A stretch of 64,000 nucleotides of DNA from JAMHWD01 sp035911135 (GTDB taxonomy: Bacteria; Pseudomonadota; Alphaproteobacteria; Micavibrionales; Micavibrionaceae), in assembly GCA_035911135.1 (NCBI GenBank), contig JAMHWD010000015.1:1-64000 (forward strand), in the 5' to 3' direction. Positions 1 to 9,118 of the stretch are shown piece after piece. The notes below the pieces were generated by a model. The model made no database searches. It worked only from the letters and a program-made list of their open reading frames with translations, and was not told the origin of the DNA. The position numbers and the translations under genes were made by a program. Positions within the stretch are counted from its first letter, which is position 1. Each line of letters starts with the position of its first letter.

Positions 1-201
1 AGAAGCGCAAGTAATCATTGAAAAATGGCGGCATCATTATAACCATATCAGGCCGCACAGTTCGCTCGGATACAGACCGCCAGCACCAATCGCCCGCATA
101 GATAAAGGCTCTTTAGCTACGCTTGCAGACCCTTTATCTATGCCGCAACACGGGCAGCGGATTCACTTTTAACATGGACTCGAATATGGGGGTTGACCAC
201 A
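1..201 (+). mobile_element. Right end of an IS3-family insertion sequence, left part outside the window
   Basis: The first 172 bases encode the C-terminus of an IS3-type DDE transposase. About 30 non-coding bases follow. Read on the minus strand, these begin TGTGGTCAACCCCCA at 201 and look like the terminal inverted repeat of the element. IS3 ends commonly start with TG, so the exact border is either 199 or 201. Immediately beyond it a PAS-domain reading frame on the minus strand begins in mid-domain, which is what insertion into that gene would produce. The other end, the orfA part and any target duplication lie outside the window, so the boundary is inferred from one side only. Confidence 0.75.
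2..172 (+). CDS. IS3-family transposase, C-terminal fragment (cut by window edge)
   Basis: An open frame enters from the left edge and stops with TAA at 170-172, giving 56 residues. It contains the tail of an IS3 OrfB integrase core: a KWRHHYNHIRPHSSLGY motif followed by PPAP. This is a hallmark of the region just after the catalytic glutamate in IS3 transposases. The catalytic DDE residues themselves are upstream of the window. The protein would cut and rejoin the IS ends. It reads towards the inverted repeat that ends near 201. I cannot tell whether the full element is intact. Confidence 0.85.
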   Translation, partial: EAQVIIEKWRHHYNHIRPHSSLGYRPPAPIARIDKGSLATLADPLSMPQHGQRIHF

Positions 202-708
202 AATCATAGCCAACAGCATTTAGAAAATTGGGATTGGCGTTAATAATATTGCCCTCCAGATCAAATTCAATAACAGCCTGCGATTTACTGATGGCTTCAA
301 TTTGCCCAAGATAATCCGCCGATTTTCGCTTCTGATCTGTGATATCGGTAGCAATCTTGACAACTTTTTGCACCTACCGCCCTTGTTACGAACAGGATTA
401 TAAGAGGCTTGAATCCAAATCTCGCGGCCATCCTTGCCAAAGCGGCGATACTCCTGAACCTCAAAATGACCGTTATGAAGCTTGTTCCAGAACATCATAT
501 ATTCAGGGCTTTGAGCATATTCAGGGCACACAAACATACTGTGATGGCGTCCTTTGACTTCCTCCAGCCTATAGCCCATGGCATTGAGAAAATTATCATT
601 GGCCATCAGAATATGGCCATCAGGATCAAATTCTATTACGGCTTGCGATTTTGTGAGCGCTTCCAGCTTTACGAGCGCATCATGAACATGCGAAGATTTA
701 AACGGCAT
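202..708 (-). pseudogene. PAS-PAS sensor (chemoreceptor-like), broken by IS insertion and a frameshift
   Basis: Reading leftwards from ATG at 708, with GGAG about 9 bases upstream, the frame gives one PAS domain. It contains QAVIEFDPDG, NFLNAMGY and GKDGREIWIQASYNP. At about 371-376 the frame is lost: one base is missing or two are extra. The next frame continues the expected sequence through ITDQKRKSADYL and starts a second PAS domain with QAVIEFDLEG and NFLNAVGY. That domain stops at the IS end. Tandem PAS modules of this kind usually precede a methyl-accepting signalling domain, which would lie beyond the IS. With both an insertion and a frameshift, the gene is very probably dead, although a sequencing error could explain the frameshift alone. 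Confidence 0.85.
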
Positions 709-854
709 GAATAAGTTCTCCAGGATAGGTGTCTATATCCTTTAGTATAAACCAAAAGCTGCATTAACTTCCACACAACTCAAAAATCACTACGATTGCA
801 ATCACCTAGCAAGACTTGAAACAAGAATGAAATGAAAAGTGAAACAGGATTGAA

Positions 855-1661
855 ATGAACGGCATCGAACATGTTTTTTTTTCTACCAATGTTTGGATTG
901 CCTTGGCAATCTGCGCCGGAGCGGCGGCCGCAACCATGCTGGGCGGCGTTTCTGTCTTGCGCTCGCAATCCGCCAGCCCGCGCCTTCTGGCCTTTGGGCT
1001 GGCTTTTGCCGGCGGAGCCATGGTGTATATATCACTGGTTGAAATATTTGTTAAATCCATTCAGGCCTTTAGCCAAAGCTTTCCTGACAAGCAAGCTTAT
1101 TCCTATGCCACGCTCTCTTTCTTCGGCGGCGTTCTGCTGCTGATCCTGATCGACCATTTCATCCCCAACCCGCATAACGAACTGGCGGACCCGCATACAA
1201 AAGATAAGGCCCATTTAAGACGTGTGGGCCTGCTGGCGGCATTGGCAATCACCGCCCACAACTTCCCCGAGGGCATGGCCACATTCTTTGCCACACTTGA
1301 TAATCCGGCCGTTGGCCTATCTCTGGCCGTGGCGATAGCCGTACACAATATCCCCGAAGGCGTTTCAATCGCCATCCCTGTCTATTATGCCACCGGCAGC
1401 CGCAAGATAACGCTGCTGGCCTGCCTTGCCTCATCTGTTGCCGAACCCGTCGGCGCACTCATCGGGTATTTGATACTCGCGCCATTCCTGAGCCCCCCTG
1501 TTTTTGGTGCGGTATTTGGCATTATTGCCGGGGTTATGGTATTTTTGTCCATGGACGAGCTTCTGCCGGCCGCCAAGCGCTATGCTTCCAAGCATGATGC
1601 GGTGTACGGCATGGTTTTGGGGATGGCCTGCATAGCCCTCAGCCTGGTGCTCTTCCGTTAG
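855..1661 (+). CDS. zupT: ZIP-family zinc transporter (ZupT-like)
   Basis: The 268-residue inner-membrane protein would import zinc and perhaps other divalent metals. About eight hydrophobic segments span it. The two ZIP signature helices are visible as HNFPEGMATF near residue 135 and HNIPEGVSIA near residue 161, and their His, Asn, Pro and Glu residues form the binuclear metal site in this family. The length matches bacterial ZupT. AGGAT lies 5 bases before the ATG, which supports this start. The gene stands alone between the dead PAS gene and the ribosomal protein operon. No Zur-like operator was recognised upstream. Confidence 0.92.
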   Translation: MNGIEHVFFSTNVWIALAICAGAAAATMLGGVSVLRSQSASPRLLAFGLAFAGGAMVYISLVEIFVKSIQAFSQSFPDKQAYSYATLSFFGGVLLLILIDHFIPNPHNELADPHTKDKAHLRRVGLLAALAITAHNFPEGMATFFATLDNPAVGLSLAVAIAVHNIPEGVSIAIPVYYATGSRKITLLACLASSVAEPVGALIGYLILAPFLSPPVFGAVFGIIAGVMVFLSMDELLPAAKRYASKHDAVYGMVLGMACIALSLVLFR

Positions 1662-1716
1662 AAACCGCCATTTTCCAAGAATTTTGGGCTTTTTACCGGT
1701 TTATTGTTCATATTTC

Positions 1717-1744
1717 TTGACAGCCGGAACCCTGCATGTATAGT
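1717..1744 (+). promoter_or_regulatory. Sigma-70-type promoter for rplU-rpmA
   Basis: TTGACA at 1717-1722 is a perfect -35 box. It is followed, after 16 bases, by TATAGT at 1739-1744, which matches the -10 box at five of six positions. The start of rplU lies 65 bases beyond, leaving a short leader. A strong promoter fits a ribosomal protein operon. The call rests on consensus match and position only. Confidence 0.72.
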
Positions 1745-1809
1745 CTCGCAACTTAAATTTACATGAAAGCATATGGGCTGGCCCATATATTAGAGAATAG
1801 AGATACGAA

Positions 1810-2124
1810 ATGTTTGCAATCATTCGCACAGGCGGAAAACAATACCGCGTCGAGAAAAACGACAAGCTGGAAATCGAAAAGCTGGACGTTAAAGACGGCG
1901 ACACCATCACATTTGACGATGTTCTGTTCGTTACAGACGGCAAGACTGCCACGCTGGGCGAGCCTGTGGTGAAAGGCGCAACAGTCAAGGCAACCGTGAT
2001 CGCACAAAAGCGCGCCCCGAAGGTGATCATCTTCAAGAAGAAACGCCGCCAGAACTACCGCCGCAAGAACGGCCACCGTCAGCCTCTGACGCTGGTGCAG
2101 ATCACGGACATCAAGGCCGCTTAA
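1810..2124 (+). CDS. rplU: 50S ribosomal protein L21
   Basis: The 104-residue protein binds 23S rRNA in the large subunit. It begins MFAIIRTGGKQYRV, the classical L21 N-terminus, and has the basic RRQNYRRKNGHRQ segment towards the C-terminus. Its length is normal for the family. It is the first gene of an rplU-rpmA pair with 45 bases between them, and obgE follows, an order widely conserved in bacteria. A strong promoter sits at 1717-1744. Confidence 0.98.
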   Translation: MFAIIRTGGKQYRVEKNDKLEIEKLDVKDGDTITFDDVLFVTDGKTATLGEPVVKGATVKATVIAQKRAPKVIIFKKKRRQNYRRKNGHRQPLTLVQITDIKAA

Positions 2125-2169
2125 TTATATAAAGATAAACAGACAACATAATATTCAGGAGTATTCGTC

Positions 2170-2454
2170 ATGGCACAGAAAAAAGCAGGCGGTTCATCGA
2201 AGAACGGACGCGATTCAGCAGGCAGACGCCTTGGTGTCAAGCGTTACGGCGGCGAAATCGTTCTGGCCGGTAACATCATCGTCCGTCAGCGCGGCACAAA
2301 ATTCCAGCCCGGCAAGAATGTTGGCCTGGGCAAGGATCACACGATCTATTCGCTGGTCGATGGTCAGGTTATCTTCTCGAATGGCTCCCGCGGTCGTCCG
2401 GTTGTGAACGTTGTTCCTGCCAATGATGGCGCAGCGCTGAAGGCTGCCGAGTAA
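2170..2454 (+). CDS. rpmA: 50S ribosomal protein L27
   Basis: The 94-residue protein starts MAQKKAGGSSKNGRDSAGR, the flexible N-terminal tail that reaches the peptidyl-transferase centre in bacterial L27. The N-terminus carries no extra leader to be clipped, unlike Firmicutes L27. An AGGAG site lies upstream of the ATG. It follows rplU in the same transcription unit, and a stem-loop at 2482-2510 separates it from obgE. Confidence 0.98.
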   Translation: MAQKKAGGSSKNGRDSAGRRLGVKRYGGEIVLAGNIIVRQRGTKFQPGKNVGLGKDHTIYSLVDGQVIFSNGSRGRPVVNVVPANDGAALKAAE

Positions 2455-2481
2455 TCTCCCTTCAAAAGAGACAAAAGTTTT

Positions 2482-2510
2482 AAAAGGGGAGCCAAGGCCT
2501 CCCCTTTTTT
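2482..2510 (+). terminator. Rho-independent terminator after rpmA
   Basis: A ten-base-pair stem (AAAAGGGGAG at 2482-2491 with its complement from 2499) encloses a seven-base loop and runs into six T residues at 2505-2510. It sits 27 bases after the rpmA stop and 14 bases before the obgE start. It should end most rplU-rpmA transcripts and leave partial read-through into obgE. Confidence 0.85.
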
Positions 2511-2524
2511 CTTGAGACAGAACG

Positions 2525-3607
2525 ATGAAATTCCTCGATCAGGCAAAAATTTATCTCAAAAGCGGCGATGGCGGCCCGGGCTGCATATCTTTTCACCGTG
2601 AGAAATTTATCGAGCATGGCGGCCCTGACGGCGGCAATGGCGGCAAAGGCGGCGATATCATTTTTGAGGTCGTGGACAGCCTCAACACGCTGATCGACTT
2701 CCGCTACCAGCAGCACTTCAAGGCCCAGAACGGCATGCATGGTATGGGCCGCCTCAAAAGCGGTAAAGGCGGCGAGGATTGCATCGTGCGCGTGCCGGTG
2801 GGCACGGTTGTCATTGATGAGGAAAAAGAAGAAATTCTGGCTGACTTCACCAAGGTCGGGCAGCGCGTGCTTTTCATGCGCGGCGGGGACGGCGGCTTTG
2901 GCAACGCCCATTACAAAAGCGCCACCAATCAGGCCCCCCGCAAAAACACCCCGGGCTGGCCGGGACAGGAAATGGCGATCTGGCTGCGGCTGAAACTGAT
3001 TGCCGATGCCGGACTTGTGGGATTACCGAATGCCGGGAAATCCACCTTCCTTGCAGCGTGCTCAAACGCGCGCCCCAAAATCGCAGATTACCCTTTTACC
3101 ACGCTGGCCCCTAACCTTGGCATGGTCAAGGCCGGTGATACGGATTTTGTGCTGGCCGATATTCCGGGCCTGATCGAAGGCGCACATATGGGCCATGGGC
3201 TGGGCGATCGCTTCTTAGGGCATGTCGAGCGTACATCGGCGCTTTTGCATCTGATCGATTCCACACAGGATGACATCCTGAAGGCTTATAAAACCATTCG
3301 CGGCGAGCTTCACGAATATGGGAACGGCGTTGAAGACAAGCCCGAGATTATCGCGCTGAACAAGATCGATGCGATCGGCCTTGATCTGGCCAAAGATCAG
3401 GCAAAAACCTTGCAGAAATATCTCAAAAAAGAAGGCCTTAATTCTGAAATCCATTTCGTATCGGCCGTATCCGGCGAAGGCGTAAAAGAGATTCTTTTTG
3501 AGCTTGCCGGCATCATCAGCCAACAGCGCATCGCGCGCGCAGCCGCCGAAAGACAGGATGATGATTTCATTGATGACGATGAATATGAAGACGAAGACAC
3601 GGATTAA
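2525..3607 (+). CDS. obgE: Obg family GTPase (ribosome assembly, stress and cell cycle)
   Basis: The 360-residue GTPase has the glycine-rich Obg domain first (about residues 1-157, with GGDGGPGC, GGNGGKGGD and GGDGGFGNA). The G domain follows, with the P-loop GLPNAGKS near residue 168, DIPG for G3 and NKID for G4. The C-terminus ends in an acidic tail rich in Asp and Glu, as in many Obg proteins. Obg binds the 50S subunit and is essential in Caulobacter. It follows rpmA beyond a terminator and is two bases from proB, so obgE and proB are probably co-transcribed. Confidence 0.97.
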   Translation: MKFLDQAKIYLKSGDGGPGCISFHREKFIEHGGPDGGNGGKGGDIIFEVVDSLNTLIDFRYQQHFKAQNGMHGMGRLKSGKGGEDCIVRVPVGTVVIDEEKEEILADFTKVGQRVLFMRGGDGGFGNAHYKSATNQAPRKNTPGWPGQEMAIWLRLKLIADAGLVGLPNAGKSTFLAACSNARPKIADYPFTTLAPNLGMVKAGDTDFVLADIPGLIEGAHMGHGLGDRFLGHVERTSALLHLIDSTQDDILKAYKTIRGELHEYGNGVEDKPEIIALNKIDAIGLDLAKDQAKTLQKYLKKEGLNSEIHFVSAVSGEGVKEILFELAGIISQQRIARAAAERQDDDFIDDDEYEDEDTD

Positions 3608-3609
3608 TC

Positions 3610-4761
3610 ATGTCCGATCTCCATACGCAAAAAACCCTGCAGCAGGCGCGGCGCATTGTCATCAAAATCGGATCAATTCTGGTTTCTGATATCCAGTCTG
3701 GTGCTGTAAAACAAAACTGGATCAATGCATTATCGCGCGATGTTCAGCATCTAATTCATGATCTAAAAAAAGAAGTCATTATCGTTTCATCCGGCGGAAT
3801 TGCGCTGGGGCGCAAAGCTATTGGCATCCCGACAACCATGCCGCCGTCAGCCATTCCGCTGGCCTTGAAACAAGCCTCTTCCGCTGTCGGGCAGTTTCAT
3901 ATGTTCTCGGCTTATTACAAGGCATTCTCCGAACTGGATATCGGCGTGGCGCAAGTTCTATTGACCATGAGCGAAACTGAAAACCGCAGGATGCATATCA
4001 ATGCGCGGGAGACTCTCTCGACATTATTGGAACGCGGCCTTGTCCCCATCATCAATGAAAATGATACCGTCTCCACGGGCGAGATCCGCTTTGGCGATAA
4101 TGACCGCCTTGCCGTGCGGGTCGCACAGATGGTGAATGCCGATACAGTGGTCTTGCTTTCCACTACGCATGGATTATTCACCGCCAATCCGGATATTGAC
4201 CCTTCGGCAAAACATCTTGCGGTCATTGAGAATCTGACTGACGAGCATCTTGCCATGGCGGGTGATGCGGTAGCGGGTCTTTCTACAGGCGGCATGCGAA
4301 GCAAGATCCTCGCCGCGCAAAACGCAACCCGCGCCGGGATATCGCTGATTATCACCGATGGGCGGCCAGATCATGCGTTAAATGCGTTATTTGAAGATGA
4401 AAACAAGAAAAATTCGGTCTTTCTTGCACCTAAAAAATCAAAAAATGCCCGAAAAATCTGGATTCAAGGCCATATGAAGCCCAAAGGACGCGTAATTGTC
4501 GATGATGGTGCTGCCAAGGCCTTAAAAGACGGCAGAAGTTTACTGCCAATCGGCATCACTGCCATCGAAGGTCATTTTGAGCGCGGCGACGCAATTACGG
4601 TGCATGATGCGAAAATGACGCAAGTTGCCATCGGGCTTTCGGCTTTCGATACATCCGATGCCTTAAAAATCAAGGGCAAGGGCAAGGCAGAAGTCGAAGA
4701 AATTCTCGGCTATCCCGGCCGCACGGAAATGATTCACCGCGACGATCTGGCGCTTCTTTAA
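3610..4761 (+). CDS. proB: Glutamate 5-kinase with PUA domain
   Basis: The 383-residue enzyme phosphorylates glutamate, the first step of proline synthesis. The amino-acid kinase fold occupies about residues 1-265: VIKIGS near the start, SSGGIALGR, NENDTVST and FGDNDRLAVRVA. A PUA domain follows (GRVIVDDGA to the end), as in E. coli ProB. It starts two bases after obgE. Its TAA stop overlaps the stop of the convergent gene by three bases, with TTTAAA at the junction. No proA is present next to it. Feedback inhibition by proline is known for the family. Confidence 0.96.
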   Translation: MSDLHTQKTLQQARRIVIKIGSILVSDIQSGAVKQNWINALSRDVQHLIHDLKKEVIIVSSGGIALGRKAIGIPTTMPPSAIPLALKQASSAVGQFHMFSAYYKAFSELDIGVAQVLLTMSETENRRMHINARETLSTLLERGLVPIINENDTVSTGEIRFGDNDRLAVRVAQMVNADTVVLLSTTHGLFTANPDIDPSAKHLAVIENLTDEHLAMAGDAVAGLSTGGMRSKILAAQNATRAGISLIITDGRPDHALNALFEDENKKNSVFLAPKKSKNARKIWIQGHMKPKGRVIVDDGAAKALKDGRSLLPIGITAIEGHFERGDAITVHDAKMTQVAIGLSAFDTSDALKIKGKGKAEVEEILGYPGRTEMIHRDDLALL

Positions 4762-6335
4762 AGCTTGTCGTATTGAATTTCCGTTGCCACATATTCGTTC
4801 TTAAGCTTGCGCTGACCACCGGCAAAAGGCCCCGTTTCAAAAGGATGAAGCGTTAATTGCGGCATGTTGTCGCGCGAGGCCGTGCGGTAAAGCGCATTGG
4901 CAAAATCACCATTAATCTTCGCCAGCCGCGAGAAGACTTCTTCGGCAATCGCTGCAGAATCAGGCGGCGCGGATGCGCCAGAGGCGAGCTCAACGGCGAT
5001 TTCCATACGCTTGGTGTGGCTCTCATCCTCATAGGAGAGCAAGCGAAACGTATTTAAGGATGGCGCAAGCGCGTCCACAGCATAAAGAACCTCGCGCAGG
5101 CTGTCCGGCGTGACATTGGCCCCATAATAATCAACCGACATATCCGAGCGGCCATAGAGGAAAAGCAACGGCAAATCCGTTGCCCGTGAAAACGCTTTCA
5201 AAAGATCTTCCTTGCCAGCCGCGCCCAGTCTTTCCTTAAGCTCCGGCATACGCATGACATGGCCGCGATCGTGAATGTTATAGCGCGGTTTTGGCGCGAT
5301 ATAATATGGCCGCGTCAACGTGGCGACCAATTCGCCCTGATCGTTTGTTTCAATATAATTGGCCAGCGGATTGAACTGGAAAATCATAGGCGTCACGCCA
5401 TAATCGGTGCGAATGAGAGCCTCGCGCACATCCTTATCCTCCATGATCGCGCGGCGAAGACCAATGGTCAGGTCAGTCTCGATCGCCATATTCACTTCAA
5501 GGTCGGAAGCGCCGTAACTGCCAATAACGCGGTTGTAGCGGCGCCCCAGATAGTTACGAAGAGATTCCGAAATCCCCTCCCCGCCATAGCCGGCATCAAC
5601 ACTGAATTTATCCCAATCAATGCGCGCATCATCGGCCAGAGTTTTCAAAAACGGCGGATATCCCATCACGATGTAATGGTAATCCGGCCCGAATTCGTTC
5701 ATCGTCGAGACAATTTTATCAATATTGGGGCCCGTCGATTTCATGATAGCGCTGGGGGTCAGGGAGATCGCAACATTCATCCCCGTAGCCCACGCCCCCA
5801 TTGCAAAGGCATTGAGAACAAAAACCGGACGCTGGTTTTCAGCCGCCGCCGCGCTAAAAGAAAGCCGCATCATCTCACTGACGATCTCGCGTTCACACCG
5901 ACCGCGTACCCAGCTTGTCGGTGTCCCGCTGGAGCCGGAGGATTCATCCACCATCACATCGGCCTTGGGCAATTTCCCTCCGACCACGCGCTCGGCAATA
6001 GGATACGCCTTTACGTAGCTTTTCTTGTCCATTTCAGGAATATCCTCGATCCGGGGCGTATTATCGTTAGACAGGCCGATAACAGGCTTTCCGCCGCGCT
6101 GATCAATAAAATCTCCATAAGCCGGGACTTTTTCATAGGCCCGTTCAAAACTACGCCAGGCGCGCCAAGCACCGATTTTCCAACGCACATCCTCAAACCC
6201 GGGGGCCAGCAACACCTTGTAAGGCGTGCCCGCCATACTCAAACCGCGCTCCAGCAGGTCAAAGGACCGCACCGCCGCCATGGCAGGATAATGCAATAAA
6301 CGCCCAATCTTGCGCGCCTTGGACTGATTTTCCAT
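4758..6335 (-). CDS. PaaK-like AMP-forming ligase of unknown substrate
   Basis: The protein is 525 residues from ATG at 6335, which has GGAG seven bases upstream; a TTG two codons earlier is less likely. The adenylation core shows a SSGSSGTPTSWVRG phosphate-binding loop near residue 133, then GGEGIS and GSYGASDLE in the nucleotide-binding half. This resembles the phenylacetate-CoA ligase / coenzyme F390 synthetase family, although it is longer than PaaK (about 440 residues). The family activates a carboxylic acid with ATP, usually for transfer to CoA. No phenylacetate genes lie nearby, so the substrate cannot be named. Its stop overlaps that of proB in a tail-to-tail arrangement. Confidence 0.75.
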   Translation of the reverse strand: MENQSKARKIGRLLHYPAMAAVRSFDLLERGLSMAGTPYKVLLAPGFEDVRWKIGAWRAWRSFERAYEKVPAYGDFIDQRGGKPVIGLSNDNTPRIEDIPEMDKKSYVKAYPIAERVVGGKLPKADVMVDESSGSSGTPTSWVRGRCEREIVSEMMRLSFSAAAAENQRPVFVLNAFAMGAWATGMNVAISLTPSAIMKSTGPNIDKIVSTMNEFGPDYHYIVMGYPPFLKTLADDARIDWDKFSVDAGYGGEGISESLRNYLGRRYNRVIGSYGASDLEVNMAIETDLTIGLRRAIMEDKDVREALIRTDYGVTPMIFQFNPLANYIETNDQGELVATLTRPYYIAPKPRYNIHDRGHVMRMPELKERLGAAGKEDLLKAFSRATDLPLLFLYGRSDMSVDYYGANVTPDSLREVLYAVDALAPSLNTFRLLSYEDESHTKRMEIAVELASGASAPPDSAAIAEEVFSRLAKINGDFANALYRTASRDNMPQLTLHPFETGPFAGGQRKLKNEYVATEIQYDKL

Positions 6336-6446
6336 TGGCAATCTCCCTGTTTTTTTTCTTTATTCTGGCAAATTACACTTATGAAAAAATAAAGCAATGT
6401 CTTTTATGAATTTATCAAAATCCTGCTTTTTGCTAATTTAAGAATC

Positions 6447-9044
6447 ATGCGAACAGACACACCCAAAACCATTTACCTCAAAGACTACCGCCCTTATCCC
6501 TACGCCCTGAAAAAGGTCGAGCTGGATTTTGATATAAGAGACGGGAAAACAACCGTAAAAGCCATCAGCCATTTCACCAAAAAACCTGCTGAGAACGGTG
6601 ATTTATACTTAAACGGCGAGGATCTTGAGCTTGTTTCCATCGCGCTCAACGGCCAAACGCCGGAATTCGCGCATGATGACAAATCACTGACCATCAAGGC
6701 AGCCGATCTGCCGGATGAGTTCACGCTTGAGATCATCACCAACATCACCCCGGAAACCAATACCCGCCTTGAAGGGCTTTATATGTCCGGCGGGAATTAC
6801 TGCACGCAATGCGAGGCCGAAGGCTTCCGCCGCATCACCTATTTCCCCGACCGCCCGGATGTCATGACCATCTACACGGTGCGGCTGGAGGCTGATAAAG
6901 CGAAATTCCCGGTTCTGCTGAGCAACGGCAATCTGACGCAAACAGGTGATGCCGCCGATGGCCGTCATTTTGCCATCTGGCACGACCTGCACCCCAAGCC
7001 TTGTTACCTGTTTGCACTGGTGGCGGGTGACCTGACGCATATCCATGATATTTTCACCACAAAATCGGGCCGCAAGGTTGACCTGTATATCTACGTGCGC
7101 CATGGCGATGAGAGCCAGTGCGATCATGCGATGGAATCCTTGAAGGCCTCCATGAAATGGGATGAGGATGTTTACGGCCTTGAATACGATCTGGATATTT
7201 TCAATATCGTGGCCGTCAGCGATTTCAACATGGGCGCAATGGAGAATAAATCTCTGAACATCTTCAATACCGCCCTTGTGCTGGCCGCACAGGAAACCGC
7301 GACCGATACCGATTACGGCCGCGTCGAGAGCGTGATAGCCCATGAATATTTCCACAACTGGTCGGGCAACCGCGTGACCTGCCGCGACTGGTTCCAGCTC
7401 TCGCTAAAAGAGGGCCTCACCGTTTTTCGTGATCAGGAATTCTCCGCCGATATGGGCGCGCGCGCCGTCCAGCGCATTGATGATGTTACGCATCTGCGCC
7501 GCCTGCAATTTACCGAAGATGCAGGCCCCCTCGCCCATCCGATCCGGCCCGATAATTACATCGAGATCAATAATTTCTACACCATGACGGTGTATGAAAA
7601 AGGTGCCGAAGTCATCCGCATGACGCGCACGATTTTGGGGCCTGAGAATTACCGCAAGGCGACTGATCTTTATTTCAGCCGACATGATGGCCATGCCGCC
7701 ACTTGCGATGACTGGATACAATGCATGGAAGATGCCTCCGGCCTTGATCTGACGCAATTTCGCCTGTGGTATTCACAAGCCGGCACGCCTGAAGTGTCAT
7801 TCAAGGATCATTATGACCCGAAAGAGAAAACCTATACGGTGTCACTCTCGCAAAACATTCCGAACACACCCGGCCAGAGTGATAAAAAACCCATGCATAT
7901 CCCGGTGGCGCTGGGGTTACTTGGCCCCAATGGCGATGATCTGGTCGGCACAAAAATTCTGCACTTAACCGAAAAAAGCCAGAGCTTTACATTTGAGGGC
8001 ATCGGCGCGAAGCCTGTGCCTTCCGTCCTGCGTAATTTCTCCGCCCCCGTCAAACTCAAGGCCAATTTACCGCCAGCCGATCTGCAATTCCTGATCCGCC
8101 ACGATACGGATGGGTTTAATCGCTGGGAAGCCGCGCAGCGTTATATGCTGGATACGCTCACCGCCATGATCCGCACCGGCGACAATGAAACGCCCCCGGA
8201 ATTTATAGCGGCGATCAAGGGCATTCTCGAAAGCGCGTTGATACCCGGCGCTGATAAGGCCCTGATCGCCCGAATGCTCAGCCTGCCGGATATATCAACG
8301 ATCGGGCAGGAACAAAACCTTGCCAACCCCGTTGCTATCTACAAGGCACGGCAGGATATGCTGTTTGTCATCAAACGCGAGCACCGTGATTTGCTGCAGG
8401 CCGTATATGATGCAAACACTCAAAAAGGCGCGTTTTCGATCACGGCCGATGCCATGGCCACGCGCGCTTTACAGAATATGGCCTTAAGCATCCTGACCTG
8501 CAATTACGGCACGGGCTGCGCGAAACGGGCCAAGGCGCATTATGAATCGGCCAACACGATGACCGGCCGCATGGCTGCCCTCACCGCGCTGGCCCCCAAC
8601 CCTGCCGCCGAACGCCGCGAAGTCTTCGATGATTTCTATACGCGGTTCAAGGATTATCCGCTGGTCATTGACAAGTGGTTTGCGGTGCAGGCAGGGGCCG
8701 TGCGCGATGATATCATCCATCAGCTGAAATCATTAAGGCAACATCCTGATTTCAATATCAAAAACCCCAACCGCGCCCGTTCACTCTATGCCTCTTTCGC
8801 CATGAACAACCCGGCTGCATTTCATGCCGCGGACGGGTCAGGTTATGCGTTTCTGGCCGATGCGATCATTGAGCTCAACGCCATCAATCCGCAAATCGCC
8901 GCAAGGCTTTTAACACCGATGCGGGATTGGAAACGCTACACGCCTGATCGCCAGATCCTGATGAAATCTGCCCTTGAACGAATTTTAAATACCCCGGATC
9001 TGTCGCCGGATGTCTTTGAAATTGCAAGCAAATCCCTGACCTAA
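6447..9044 (+). CDS. pepN: Aminopeptidase N (M1 family zinc metallopeptidase)
   Basis: The 865-residue cytoplasmic enzyme removes N-terminal residues from peptides. The substrate-binding GAMEN motif is at residues 263-267. The zinc site HEYFH is at 299-303, and the third zinc ligand is Glu322 in LKEGLT. The long helical C-terminal domain runs from about residue 540 to the end. Length and motif spacing match gammaproteobacterial PepN. It is transcribed alone and divergently from the AMP ligase. The 105-base gap between them is AT-rich and probably holds both promoters. Confidence 0.97.
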   Translation: MRTDTPKTIYLKDYRPYPYALKKVELDFDIRDGKTTVKAISHFTKKPAENGDLYLNGEDLELVSIALNGQTPEFAHDDKSLTIKAADLPDEFTLEIITNITPETNTRLEGLYMSGGNYCTQCEAEGFRRITYFPDRPDVMTIYTVRLEADKAKFPVLLSNGNLTQTGDAADGRHFAIWHDLHPKPCYLFALVAGDLTHIHDIFTTKSGRKVDLYIYVRHGDESQCDHAMESLKASMKWDEDVYGLEYDLDIFNIVAVSDFNMGAMENKSLNIFNTALVLAAQETATDTDYGRVESVIAHEYFHNWSGNRVTCRDWFQLSLKEGLTVFRDQEFSADMGARAVQRIDDVTHLRRLQFTEDAGPLAHPIRPDNYIEINNFYTMTVYEKGAEVIRMTRTILGPENYRKATDLYFSRHDGHAATCDDWIQCMEDASGLDLTQFRLWYSQAGTPEVSFKDHYDPKEKTYTVSLSQNIPNTPGQSDKKPMHIPVALGLLGPNGDDLVGTKILHLTEKSQSFTFEGIGAKPVPSVLRNFSAPVKLKANLPPADLQFLIRHDTDGFNRWEAAQRYMLDTLTAMIRTGDNETPPEFIAAIKGILESALIPGADKALIARMLSLPDISTIGQEQNLANPVAIYKARQDMLFVIKREHRDLLQAVYDANTQKGAFSITADAMATRALQNMALSILTCNYGTGCAKRAKAHYESANTMTGRMAALTALAPNPAAERREVFDDFYTRFKDYPLVIDKWFAVQAGAVRDDIIHQLKSLRQHPDFNIKNPNRARSLYASFAMNNPAAFHAADGSGYAFLADAIIELNAINPQIAARLLTPMRDWKRYTPDRQILMKSALERILNTPDLSPDVFEIASKSLT

Positions 9045-9118
9045 CGACAAAGCCCTTGCCAACGCCTTAGCCGCGCTGCTATTGCTGAAAAAACAATATG
9101 CAGGGGATAATATACAAG

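Noticed and set aside
1662..1716. Terminator after zupT
   Set aside because: A short CCAA-TTGG stem followed by GCTTTTT exists, but four base pairs are too few to call.
5259..6299. 346-codon open frame on the plus strand
   Set aside because: It is antisense to the AMP ligase gene, which has clear motifs and a ribosome-binding site; this frame has neither.
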